Source: Acarospora socialis
Lineage: Eukaryota; Ascomycota; Lecanoromycetes; Acarosporales; Acarosporaceae
NCBI GenBank assembly: GCA_025617375.2
Contig: JAMYGW020000003.1
Span: 1,798,001 to 1,862,000 of the forward strand
Reading direction: 5' to 3'
DNA: 64,000 nt
Position numbers and translations under genes: made by a program. Below are positions 1-11,561 of the stretch, piece after piece. The notes under the pieces were generated by a model. That model was not told where the DNA came from. It searched no databases and was given only the letters and a program-made list of their open reading frames with translations. Within the stretch, counting starts at the first letter, position 1, and each line of letters begins with the position of its first letter.

Positions 1-2305
1 AAGAATGAAAAACAGCATTCTGAATGAAATATAAACATTATAAATACATTATTATGTTGTTTGAACTGAAGAACATTCTCATCATCTTTTAAAGATTGAA
101 CAATGATATATTGAGAGAATATCTCAATGATTTTGTGATCACATATCTTAATAATATTCTGATATATTCAGAAGATCTTAAGAAGTACTGTGAATATATG
201 TGAAAGATATTGATAAGACTCAATGAGTGAGTTTTGTATGTGAAAAAATCAAAAAGCAGATTTGAGATCAAGAAAATTAAGTTTCTAAATTATGTAATTC
301 AATCTGAACAGATCAAGAAGAATTTAAAGAAGATAAAAGCAGTCAGAAACTGATCAACATCAAAATGAATCAAGAAAGTACAGATCTTTCTAGAATTGAT
401 GAACTATTATTAAAAGTTTGTATTAAATTATGCAAAAATTGCAGAATCACTAACACATTTAACACACAAAAACAAAGAATAACATTGAAAAGAAAAGCAG
501 AAAAATGTGTTTCACATATTAAAGAAAAGTTTTAACAAAATGACACATCTGAGAATACTCAATTCAGCATGTAAGAAGACACTGAAAATCAATGTTTTAA
601 ATTTTACAGTAAATGCATATCTATATCAGATCAAGAATGAACAACAAAAACTTATAATGTATCAATTTAGAAAGTTATCAGAACTCAAGAAAAGATATGA
701 GATTTATAACAAGAAACTTCTTGCAATAGAAAAAGCACTACAAAATTGAAGATATTATTTTGCAGAAACAAGTAAGTCAATTTAGATCTATATGAATCAT
801 AAGAATTTGAGAAACTTCACAATGACAAAGCAACTCAATCAATAACAGATTTGTTGAGTGAAGCAGTTGACTAATTATGAATTTCAAATTCATTACAAGA
901 AAAGTAATAAAAATGATGAAACAGATATCTTAAGCAGATAATCTGATCATGAAGATGTACAGATGATATATGTTGAAATTTTAAGCAAAAACAATAATGA
1001 AATTCTCACAAAGAACTTAGCAGCAATACACAAAATAGAGTAAGCTTTCTTGACAAACAAAGAACTCATTAAGATATGTCACTACAGCAGAGTTGATGAA
1101 CATCTAAAAGTTAAATGCATGAAAGATCTTGTGCAAAAAAGACACAACATTGATGATTTTAGAAATTAAGTTATCAGAATGATTGCTGTATGCAATTCAT
1201 GCTGAAGAAATAAAATAAATTGAGATAAGTAATACAACAGAGTAACACAACTAAACATATTAAATGCATCATGAAAGTCAGCTATCATGAACTTCATTAT
1301 GAAGTTATTATTGTTGAAAGATTCAGCATGAAAAATGAAGTTCAATAGTATATTGATCATAGTGAATAAATTAATCAAGTACACAATGTTCATTTTATTC
1401 AGAGAAACTGTGACAGCATCAGTATTGACATACATTATACTGCAAGAATTAATTAACAATCATAAATTATTAAAAGAATTTATCATTGACAGAGACAAAC
1501 TGTTTACAAGCAAGTTTTGAAAAACATTTACAACAGAACTCAAGATAAAACACAACATATTAACAACATATTATTCACAGACAGATGAACAGAATAAATA
1601 AATAAATCAAATAGTAGAAACATATTTGAGACATTATGTCAACAAAAATCAAGATGACTGAATATAACTGTTATCAATGACACAGTTTGCATACAACAAT
1701 GCAAAGAACAAGATCATGAAAAAAACATCTTTCTATATGAACTATGACTACAACTCAGAGATATGACAAGATCTCAAAGAACATGAATCACAAAGTTAAA
1801 AAATGATTTTAAATATTGTTCAGATAAAAAAACTGCATCAAGATCTGATGAGATGAATTAAACAGCAGATGAAATAAACAATAAAGATAAAATCATTTGA
1901 AGAAAAAAAAAAAGTATATTTGAAAATGAACAACATACAGATCAAAGAAAGAAGCAAGAAGTTGAAAAATAAAAGCATTAAATCATTTAAGATTATACAA
2001 GACATAAAGAAGTAAAGTTATGAGTTAAACTTACTTAAGAAAATAAGAATACACTCAGTATTTCATGTATTCATATTACAACATTGCAATTAATTCATAT
2101 CACTTCAAATCACTGAAACATCTGTTGAACCTAATGAAGAATACAAAATTGAGAACATTTTAAAGAAGAAAATGATTAGTGAAAAAGCTCACTATCTCAT
2201 TAAATAAAAAGATTATGATATCTCAGAAAATATCTGAGAATTTAAAGAGAATCTCAAGAACTGTGCAAGAACACTTCAATGTTTTGAGAAAGAAAATTGA
2301 TATTA
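1..2305 (+). pseudogene. pol: pol remnant of copy A (RT, RNase H, integrase, chromodomain)
   Basis: Broken polyprotein for copying element RNA into DNA and inserting it. The RT palm is seen near 130-175, where the YxDD box reads YLNN, so the first catalytic Asp is lost. RNase H follows at about 490-960 (FRKLSELKKRYEI, then DHKNLRN-like text). Integrase is at about 1080-1900, with the stretch KFNSILIIVNKLIKYTMF and a late QFAYNNAKNK segment typical of Ty3 integrases. A chromodomain lies at about 2180-2275 (HYLIK-stop-KDYDISENI), the stop being a former Trp codon. TGA sits where Trp is expected, for instance after KAVRN near 350. Nothing is expected to be functional. Copies B and C carry the same domains with different stops. 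Confidence 0.9.
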
Positions 2306-2307
2306 AT

Positions 2308-2730
2308 TTAAAAAGATGAAGATATTGAGTCAATAAGTTACAATATTGTTTAAGAATCTTCATTCTCAGTTTCATCATTATTACTATCAAGTTCAGCAGC
2401 AAAACAGTTGATCTTCTGTGCAGTATGACAATTTGTTTAATTCAAAGTTTTTTGAAAATGCATCATCTTGACAGCAAAAACATCAAGAATCATATTTACA
2501 TCATTTATTTTCTTTTGAAGCAAAATATGAGTTCTGTTGAGAGACTTTCATGAAATTGTGACATATGAATAACTGCAATGAGCACACTTATTGCATTTTG
2601 ATCTTTCATCAATCATAACAAAATAATTAAAATTGTGAACAGTACAGAATTCACAAGAAAATGTGATGAGACTATCACTGAGTGGAATTTTCTTTGCAAT
2701 TCTTAGACAATTGAAATTTTTAAAAAGCAT
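2308..2730 (-). pseudogene. antisense Cys-rich (Zn2Cys6-like) ORF of copy A
   Basis: A frame of 141 codons opposite to gag-pol, between the chromodomain and the 3' LTR. The first 60 codons are open (ATG at 2730), followed by a TGA at a probable Trp site; the frame then continues with the same register to TAA at 2308. The N-terminal part has CEFC, six residues, Tyr, nine residues, CNKC, six residues, Tyr. Both Tyr replace Cys of copy B by TGT-to-TAT change. The C-terminal half is Leu/Gln-rich then acidic (AELDSNNDETENED), resembling a coiled coil with an acidic tail. Copies B and C have the same frame without any frameshift. The function is unknown; a DNA-binding or accessory protein is inference. 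Confidence 0.6.
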
Positions 2731-2808
2731 TGTTACTTACAATGAAATTTTTATATACTCTCACTTAAAATAAATTCTAGAGAACTAACACCTGAAGAGA
2801 AAGAATAA

Positions 2809-3168
2809 TGTTATAATCATATCTGAAAAAAAAGAAACTTGTAGATCTATGATTAAGAGTTTATCTAAAGTATGTACAAAAGAAACTGCTAGACAGCAGT
2901 TACATAACAGCATAACAGTTCAACAGCAAGCAGACAAGCTGAAAGCTTGACTTCTCAACATTAAGACATCAAAACATCAAAAGTGCTCAACACAGAAACA
3001 TTAAGCTTGTTCTATATAGTAGAATCATTTTTTTATGAAAATGATCATATTTAACTTAAGTAATCATCTAAACATTAAAGATCAGAACTGTTTCATATCA
3101 GTTGTTATATTAATAAGCATAAACTCTTAGCTCTACATACTCAAGAAATCTCAGATTAGAACATTACA
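2809..3168 (+). repeat. 3' LTR of copy A
   Basis: 360 bp starting TGTTATAATC and ending AACATTACA, that is TG...CA ends. It aligns by eye with the reverse complement of the copy B LTRs, including the CTATATAG box, the run of short AACATCAAAA-like words and the last 100 bp. It is about 20 bp longer than the 339-bp LTR of copy B because of extra sequence near 2895-2960. Confidence 0.88.
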
Positions 3169-3636
3169 TGATATGCTGTCATTACATAAGGTTTTTTTTT
3201 GACTGTGTGCACAGCAGATGATTTGTAAGCAACAACATGTTGTATCATTCACATAACTATGTATTGAATTCAATCTCTACATCTGACTTTGTCATTGATT
3301 TACTGATCACTTAATAATAACAGATTATAAAAGAAAAGAAGCTCTTGTATAACTGAAGTAAAGATCATCTATTTACTTCTATACTATCTCAGTTCACTGA
3401 AGATTGAGTTCTGACATGAGTGCTACAAAGACATTATTCAATCATTAAATGTCAGAAAGTATCAGTTCATTTATGTGTATGTCTTTTGATTCACAATTGA
3501 CTATGTTTTACTTAACATGAACTTGCTAAAACAGTCAAGATCTTTTGTGTAACAAGTCTTTTCTCTTACAAACAGATGTCTGTCTCTTGAAACTAGAGTA
3601 AAAGTCATTCATCATGCACAACTTGCATGAGTAAGT
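3169..3636. other. decayed spacer between copy A and the patatin remnant
   Basis: About 470 bp between the LTR end and the last codons I can assign to the patatin gene. I see no gene, repeat or structured element. It probably includes the former 3' flank of the patatin gene. Confidence 0.4.
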
Positions 3637-6600
3637 TCACAGATTCTTGTGATAAGCTATTTTAAATGAAGTGTTCAGATCTTGTTGATCAATGAATCAC
3701 TGCATTGTCTTTAAAAAGACATTAATCTTCTGTTGTGATCATTTTGAACTTTTTATCTCTATATATGTCAAATGATTCAGATCACAAATGTTGAATTTAA
3801 CTTTCTTTTGATATTGCTGACACATTGAACAAAGATCACATCTCTTATTGTAATACTTTAATGTTCTCATGTTTGTTATGAACATCAGCTGAGAAGAATG
3901 AACTTATTTAAGTAGCTCAACTATGACTTTGTCTGAAAAACAGCAACATATCATTTCAGAACACTGAAATTGATTCTTTGACAGATTTCTCAGAAAACTG
4001 TTCAGATCAAAGTAGAAGACTGTTATGAGCAGAGCATATACTGTTATTTAACAATTTTTCATTAGTTGCATATTCAGATGCACACTTTTCTGCAGCTTGC
4101 TTATTTATTTGATGTTGTCAATGCTTGACTCATTGATAAATAGAAAGATGTTGAGACACTTATAATCATTGTGACTTTTCTTGTCTAAGTTATTCACAAT
4201 ATCTCTAAAGTTGCTTTTCTCATTGAAGAAGAACATATAATCATGTTATAATTGAGAAATGTAGTCATTGAACAACACATGACAAAAAAAGATGAATCTC
4301 AGAGAAATCAAGTTCTTGTAAGTATCTGTGCTCACAGATATCACAATATCAGATTTAAAGAGCAAAGAATTCATTCTGAAACTCTTTCAGAGTGCAAACT
4401 TAATGAGATTATTGTCTTCACTCATCTCTCTGTCTTGAACAGAATCAGTTGTTGTTGTATATGTTGATGAAAAAGAACTGTTGTGAGTTAGTTACAAACA
4501 ACAGTGAAACTAATTAAGTATCTACACTGATGCAATCAAAGTCACTTGCTCATTAGAAGATCAGCTACTGCAATCATTATTGAAGATAGATTTATGCTTG
4601 TCAGACATATAACTCTGCTTCATTTTCTTTGAAACAGATGAGCTTGTAATCTAATCTTTTCATTCAGCATGTATTTGACAGATCTTTATTCTTTGCTTAC
4701 TGCAATTCTTGTCACATTTGTCTGAGTCATTATAGTTTGTCAATAAAATCAAAAAGTCTTTATCAATAGTAGCAGCTGTGATGTCAACTTTAGTATCAAT
4801 AAGAAAGTGAACATGATCAAAAAGACAGATAGTCAATCTCAAGTTCTTTTTTAAGCAAGTCTTCAAAGTCTTAACATCATGACATTCATCACAGTATCAA
4901 GATCTCAGCATATAGTGAAGACAACTAAAATTGCTTGTTCATTCTGACAATTAAGAAAATAGTTGTTTAATCAGAGTTTCAAACAGTTTCACACAGTCAG
5001 AGACTGTCAGCTGCTGTAAGAACAGAATTAACACAATAAAACTTTTTATTTTCAGATCAGTTGAGTAAAATTGAGTGAAAGTTTCTCATCATCTTCTTCT
5101 GACATATCAACACTGATGTTATATGCAACATCAAACAAATTCTAAATTCTTCAGACACATTTCAAAAGAGTTTGAAGCAGATTCATAATGTTTACAGTGA
5201 TCATCTCATGAGTTTCTTTACTATCTATGCTTAATATCTGTAATTCAGCAGTGAACAGTCTTAATTTTACTAGAAGCTTTTTTGTGCTACAGAGTAGACA
5301 GACATCAATCTGATATTGACAGTCAAAGATTGAGGTTTCATACTCAATGTTTTGAATGCAAACATCACAAATGACATGTTCACAAGAAAAAGAATGTTTC
5401 AATGTTCATTAAAAACAGTAATAGCAGGTTTGATTGCTTCTGAACTGCATTCAGTCAATATTAAGAGATTTAACTTTGTTCTGATGCATCTGTATAGTGA
5501 ACTTTTCAGATATAATTATATTAAAAAAGAAAATGATGAGCTGACTCTGAATTGAAGTGTTCTGTCACTGAATGAAACTCATATCATAATACATCTTTGC
5601 AAGAGTCTGAAGACAGAATTGTTTATATTGAACATTATAGACAATCTCTGAATTAAAAATTGCAAATTTTGGTTAAGTACTGAGCATTTAAGTTCAACAA
5701 GTGTAGATCATATTGTGCATCTTTGAGAAATACACATCTAACAAGATATTTGATGCAATAAAAGTCATTAGTACATTACAAAAAGTCTGATGACTCTCTC
5801 TGACTTGCAGAAATCTAGATAAGTGATGTATGAAGTTTGACTGAACTTTGTTGCTTTGATGACTTGCAAGCACAAAGTCAAAAGACTGATTTATAGACAC
5901 TGTGATATGAGTCACAATTATGTGAAAAAATTGACTTACATGCACAGCAGAATAAAGACAGTCAAGACTTTGTCAAATTAAGTGCATCTCATCTGTTTCT
6001 TTTCAAAGAAACTTCTTAAGTCATTGAAAATGTATCAGTGAAGATAACTACTCAGTGATTAAGTGAAGAACTTTAATTGAAGAGAAGAATTTCTTGAAAG
6101 ATGTACAAAGAAGACTCTGCTGAAGATCTTTCATCATAAGAAGATTATAAGTGAGACTGAAACTGACTTCATCTTCATGTTTAATGATGACAACTCTTGA
6201 TCATAGTTTCTTAAAATGAATGAATGTGCTGTTAACAGTGACTCATGACTTTAAACATTGAATAACTTGATTGAAGAAAGCAAAATCATCAGCAAAGATG
6301 CAGATGACATCAGTGAAGAGATAAAAAAGATGAATGTGTAAAACTTCATAAAGATATTGCAGAATCATGTCTTTGACTCATTGAATTGAAAATGATTCAG
6401 TATTGCAAGTGTAAGCATTCTCAGCTCTTAATGGTATCACTTGACTAGAACTACTTTTTGCAAAAAAAATGAAATGTTTGAAATAGATACTTGCATTATC
6501 AATTTGTAGAATTGTGATGTCATTGCAAAAGCTTTTCTTAAAGTTATTATTGAGAAACAGCTTTCAAAGAGCAAGATTTTTAATATGTTGTTCAATGAAC

Positions 6601-6790
6601 AGAAACTGAAAAAATCATTGATTAACTATATTTCTCAACTGTTTCATCAGCTGACTCATTCAATCAGAATCAAGTAATCTGATCTTGTTTGTGTCAATTA
6701 TCTGCAATTACATCAGGTGCTCACAAGAAATCATTGTAAGATCAATACAATTATGTAAGAATCAAGTCAGAGAAGAATTAAGAAAAAAAA
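3637..6790 (-). pseudogene. patatin-like phospholipase with RING-like Cys cluster
   Basis: Broken gene for a fungal patatin-family lipid acyl hydrolase. In translation order: an N-terminal region seen from about 6790 (LFIEQHIKNLALWKLF; then DVICIFADDF near 6300); a helical middle near 6000-5700 (SFDFVLASHQSNKVQS); a Cys cluster at about 5400-5280 (SFSCEHVICDVC, later CLLC); then the patatin start near 5230 (LSIDSKETHE, where family members have a Gly-rich DGGGxRG loop), so the oxyanion loop is destroyed. Further on come CLFDHVHFLIDTKVDITAAT near 4840-4780 and, near 4150-3640, stretches matching the family C-terminus (KSHNDYKCLN; ending QWFIDQQDLN when TGA is read as Trp). Several frame changes, perhaps introns, and many C-to-T stops. 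The N-terminal limit is uncertain. Recognition is from memory of family sequences, not a search. Confidence 0.82.
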
Positions 6791-8775
6791 TAATCTTTGA
6801 TTCAGAAGAGAAAGACATCATACTGAGTTAATTTGTATTGAAAGACATTTCAAACTTAATGTGTGTAATATATTCAATTTTGACATCAGAAAGTAGCTTC
6901 TATCACTGTCAATTTAAATATTGACACACTAAAAAGTATATAAGTTTCTTCAGAACTTCAGAAGTAAATAAAAATTATAAAAAACATCTTTTCTGATGAC
7001 TTGCAGATACTTTGAAAGAAGAACTAAATATTTTGTAAATCTTTCAAAGTTTCTTTAAGCAAGCTCAAGCTTAAGAACATATCTGACAATCTGCATCAAC
7101 TTAATTTTAAAAATATAGCAAACTTGCTTCAGAAGTTTAGTCTGAAAGACTGCAACAGACTTAACTCAGAGCACTATGTATCTGCTTTAATATTAAGAGT
7201 TGACTTACTGCAAGATCTTTCATCTGATAACAACTTCTTTAAAAAGTCACAGCACTTTGATTTTCAGCACTCATTAATTTGTATTCATGAAAAACACTGT
7301 TTAGAAACTGCACAGCAATTTCTAACTGAAAACAAACAATGATGAGTTTCAAATCTGTATTTTAAAGATGTGTATGACTGCTTGACTTGTTATTAACATT
7401 TGTTCAAGACATCAGTGTTCAGACTAAGAAGACATTATGTGAACAAGATGTTAATTCAGCAAAATATCTCAATGAAGACATTTATCATCAAATTTGTATC
7501 TCAGTCTTAGACAGAAATACTGCTCAAAAGAATAAATAACTTGCAAGACTGTCATCAGAGAGACACAAGTATTATGCATGAAGTCATCATTTATAATGCA
7601 CAAAGTTAAAGATGATCTGAACACCTTGATTTTCTTTACAGATCTCTGACATTCTGTGAAAATTAATCAATTCTTAAGACTTCTAAAAATTCATTGCTCA
7701 AAGATATTGACTGCTTTTCTTTGTCTTTTCTTGATATTCTGACATTTGAAAGAAAATAACTTACTATTTAAGCTGAGTCAAGCAAACCTGAAGTTTCATT
7801 ACTGATGAATGTGAGTATTATTAGAACAGACTTGATGCAAACACTGTATATATTTTTTAAAATTGCTGTTCATTTTGATTGCTGAATGATTGCATATATG
7901 TTGAAGCAAGTCTGCTTAAGAAAGATATATTTTCAGCTGTGAGGTTCTCAGATCTGCAAACAAGTCTACTTGAATGAATCTTGTTGATAGAGCATATTAT
8001 TTTGTTCATTTACACATTTTTTAAAAAGACAAAGTGTCTCAAGCAGAATGCTAGAATACTCAAGAGTATTCTATTGACTAAATACAAGAACTCACTTGCT
8101 CAGACTTTTCAAGCACTTCACAATAGACAAGCAAGACTCAAGAAACAAACAAATACTTTCTTGTATCAGTACAAAACTCTATCAACTGAATCTGAAGTTA
8201 AATGACTCTCTTATTGTCAGCTGTGACTTTTTTCTCTTTGTCATTTCTCTATGTCAAGAAAAGATTCTGCTAAGTGAAAGAGAGTTAATAATGTAATAAA
8301 CAAGCAAAAACAAGAAAATAATCAGCAAGATGTTCATAATTTTGAAGCTGCAAGTTCTGACTTTCAACAACAGTGATTATGTGAACTTGCTTCACTGACA
8401 TTAACTAACAGATATTGACAAATACAGTGCACTGATCTTGAGTCAGAATCAGTTGATGCAATTATGATTAAAAACTTTTTGCTCAATGCACAATCTCTTA
8501 AGTACTATCAATTCAGAAGCAACTGCTTGCATCAGAAGATGCAGCTTATCTGTTGAATGTTGAAAGATATTGAACAAGTTAAAGCTGAAACAAGACACTC
8601 AGAAGTGATCTCAAGTTATAATAATTGTAAATTAAATATTACAGATTGATGCAGTAGATCACAAGAACACTTAATCAAAAAAAATGAGAAAAATCTCTTT
8701 CTCAATCATATATACTCAGAGTTTCTTGCAATTGTTTTCAAGCAATATATGACTAGCTTTGCCTGAAAGCAAGAC
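6791..8775. other. decayed DNA with short open frames, no assigned gene
   Basis: The left part may still hold the N-terminus of the patatin gene. Open + frames of about 70 codons at 7124-7342 and 7981-8205 are Leu/Gln/Lys-rich and could be remnants of coiled-coil coding sequence, but neither matches a family I know. I see no repeats or transposon ends here. Confidence 0.3.
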
Positions 8776-9240
8776 ATGTTTCACTTTTTCTTCAGTAACT
8801 CTAAAAATAAGACACAAAGTATTAACATAAACTTAAGTAGAGATACTGATGATAATTTAAGAGAGACTAGTTCTAAAACAGCAACTTTTTCTGTGATCAG
8901 TTCAGAAGATTGTGACAAGAATTCTGCTACAAATGACTCTATAGACAACAATAAGATTTATTTTGTTTCTTCAAAGTCAATACTTCTCTCAGCAATGTAC
9001 ATAAACACTTATAGTATTTTATCAATACACACTAAAGCTGAAGAACATCAAGACTTAGTAGATAAACAACACAACAAAAAAACAGTCATATCACTCAATC
9101 AGATCTCTCAGTTACTCTTTGACAAACAGATTGATGAAGATCATCAAAACTTTATAGTACTTTTCTCAACAAAGAACAGAAGCTTTCACAGACATTATGT
9201 AAATCATTATGATAAACAGATCATGATCACAGCTTTATGA
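8776..9240 (+). CDS. 154-codon open frame, Ser/Asn/Asp-rich, unrecognised
   Basis: The longest uninterrupted frame in the window. It starts MFHFFFSNSKNKTQ, is rich in Ser, Thr, Asn and Asp in its first half (TSSKTATFSVISSEDCDKN), and has no Trp codon and few Gly or Pro, as expected for mutated DNA. There is no signal peptide beyond a short Phe run, no clear membrane segment and no motif I recognise. Because stops are frequent in this DNA, 154 open codons suggest a real low-complexity or disordered coding remnant. Chance survival cannot be excluded. The neighbouring + strand sequence before and after is broken. Confidence 0.3.
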   Translation: MFHFFFSNSKNKTQSININLSRDTDDNLRETSSKTATFSVISSEDCDKNSATNDSIDNNKIYFVSSKSILLSAMYINTYSILSIHTKAEEHQDLVDKQHNKKTVISLNQISQLLFDKQIDEDHQNFIVLFSTKNRSFHRHYVNHYDKQIMITAL

Positions 9241-9660
9241 CTGTTGTTTAACTTTCATTTTCTGTTGAAAGAAAACAGCAAACAACTCAAGCTAATAGAT
9301 TTACACACAGTCATGAAGAAAGCTCACTCTCAGTAACTCAAAGTTGTGCTTATAATTTCAGAATATGATTCACAGAAACTCATCAATCAACTAAAATGTT
9401 ATGTAGAATAACTAAAATGAGAAATAAATTCATGTCAATGAATTTAACTAAGTGTCTGCAAGCAGAGTACACATCTGTAAATAGCTGACAAAACTTGATT
9501 CATCAACATTTCAATTGCACATTCAGTTTCATTACAGCAGCAGCACAGTCATTCTGATCTTATTCTCTTCTTCATTACTTTTGAAGATAGATGATATTGA
9601 TACACTTACTGACTTAATTTTCAAATTATCTGATAAATCTTTCAACAAAAGTCACTTCTG
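9241..9660. other. decayed spacer
   Basis: About 420 bp in which I see no gene or repeat. Confidence 0.3.
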
Positions 9661-10095
9661 TTACAGATTATCTCTGATGCTCTGAAGTTTCTGCTTCAGA
9701 CTTATTGTCTTTGCATTTATTTGTTTAAATCTTGTTATCATTTTATCATGTTCAAGATAAAGTGTGCTGATATCTGCATTGTCATTTGAATCTACACATC
9801 TATAAAGATTGAGAGTGTTTAGAAAATCAATCTGATTCTGAACATGAGCATACTCATGTTTCAATACTTTCTCAGTGATCTCATAACATTTGAACTTGTG
9901 ACACAAAAACTGAGCTGTTAGAGCACACTCTCTTTTCTCATTTTTAAGTGTCTCTTGCTGATCTGCATAGATGTTTTGATAGTTAATGAAGATTTTTCTC
10001 AACTTTGACAGATTCTTCAGCTGAATATTGAGAGTTTTTATGCAGATTTTGTTATTCTGATTAATTTGATCAGCTTTGAAGAGTTGTTGATGCAA
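9661..10095 (-). pseudogene. coiled-coil frame, unrecognised
   Basis: 144 open codons on the minus strand, beginning MHQQLFKADQINQNNKICIK. The composition is Lys/Gln/Leu/Glu-rich with hydrophobic residues at three- to four-residue spacing (IQLKNLSKLRKIFINYQN; later KQINAKTISLKQKLQSIRD), so a long coiled coil is likely. A second minus frame of 73 codons at 10199-10420, Ser/Asp-rich, is in a different phase and could be the upstream part of the same gene across an intron or frameshift. I know no family match. Possibly a structural or element-encoded protein. Confidence 0.4.
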
Positions 10096-10849
10096 TATGT
10101 TGTTCTCACATTTGAAGATTGTGTTCTTTGAGTGAAGTCTCTCAATATCATGTAGCTCAACATCACATGTTGAACAGATGACTAGTTTGATTTGTTACTT
10201 ATGTTAGAATATATTTGCAAGAGATGTGCAAGTCATTCATCTTACTTTGAGTATCTGAGGTTGTGTCATACTGTTTTGTGTCATCATTATTATTGAAAAC
10301 AGATAGACAATTGATGAGAACAACATTGTACTGCTTTGAAAAAGATAATAGCATGCTCACTGTTTCAGAAGAATCATCTGAAGATACTGTATTTGTATGT
10401 TTTTGATGCTCAGACAGCATCTATGTAAAATAATAATGATTAACATTGCTGATCACATCATTTACTATTTTCTGAAGTCTTTTTATGTCTCTTTTTTGTA
10501 GCAATTTTTTTTAGTGACAAGTTGTGATGATTGAAGCAGATTTAGATTTTGAATCAGTTATGAGAAAGTTGTTAGTAGAACTGACTTTCTTACTCAAATA
10601 CAGTCTAATGTAGATCAGCTTGATTATTTTGAGTAATGCTTAAGATCTTTATTAATAAATATAAGAGTTAGACATGCACAGAGCTCAGTTAGATCTTATA
10701 ATCAATTTCTAATTAATGCTTCAGTTATTGATGCTTTTGTTATTCAACTGAATACATGCTTTGATTGAGTCTTAAAGAAAAGAGCAATGTGTGAAAGATG
10801 CTGTATCAATTTTACACACATTTTTTGCAATGAACATCATCTTTGAGAA

Positions 10850-11561
10850 CCAATATTCTGATCAGTTATGAAATAATTTTATTAACATTAAGAGTCACTA
10901 CAGAATCTATGCAACTTGCTATGAGAGTTCAAATTTAATGTTCTCTCTGAATTATTTTGTTAACAATAACATGTTCACTGTCACTGTTCAAAAGATGTTC
11001 TTTTCTCAGAATCTTCAAGCTGAACTTGTTTATAAAGAACAAATCTCTAATCTGATATATATCAATTAAGTGCATCAACAGTAACTGTCAGAAGTTCAGA
11101 ATTTCAATGTCAATATTGAGAAAAAGATGTCAGAAATTGAAGAGATCAAGACACAGTATGAACAAGACTTTAAGATTTTGACAATATACTGATATTTACA
11201 TAGACTGAAGCAGATTTCTAAATATCATGAAAGAGAGAGTAGAAGTGAATAATTAGTTGTAACTGACACTGATGACAGACAGATAAATCAAATTAATCAA
11301 CATCTTGCAGCTCTACATTCTTACTTTTAAACAATAAGATCAATCTTGAAAGCTTTGACAGAGCAAGTCAATCATCAATGAGTTGTAATGACACTTGTCA
11401 CTTCTTGTTCAAGAAAACAGAATACATCAAGTAATGTTGCAAGTGAAGCTGCAAGTCATACTACTGAAGTACTGAAGATGAATGAATGTTGAATAGAGAA
11501 TAGAAAAGTTAGAACATCATTGAATGTTGATTTTATTGTTGTGATTGTGAAGAACTTTTGA
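10850..11561 (+). pseudogene. decayed coiled-coil frame, unrecognised
   Basis: One + frame running about 235 codons with roughly nine stops, all TGA or TAA of the kind expected from C-to-T change. The centre reads NVNIEKKMSEIEEIKTQYEQ and QINQINQHLAAL, clearly heptad-like. The stretch QYEQDFKILTIY is followed by TGA (Trp or Arg). Just upstream, near 10750-10850, another phase shows a cluster of Cys and His (CERCC, then FCNEHH), which may be a separate zinc-binding piece. I do not recognise the family. The minus-strand coiled-coil frame at 9661-10095 lies head to head with it. Confidence 0.35.

Larger units (their letters stand above)
1..3168 (+). mobile_element. Ty3/Gypsy chromovirus copy A, 3' part
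   Basis: The 3' half of an LTR retrotransposon; the 5' LTR, gag and the start of pol lie outside the window. Reading 5' to 3' it holds the palm end of reverse transcriptase, RNase H, integrase, a chromodomain, a short region carrying an antisense frame, and the 3' LTR (2809-3168). The same order recurs on the minus strand in copies B (38038-44191) and C (45231-51447), which makes the assignment firm. The five bases after the LTR are TGATA; the matching upstream target duplication is outside the window. All coding parts are broken by C-to-T type stops. Confidence 0.93.

Noticed and set aside
5151-5402. Stand-alone RING finger gene
   Set aside because: The Cys cluster runs in phase straight into the patatin start (LSID...) and upstream sequence also matches the patatin-family layout, so it is an internal part of that gene.
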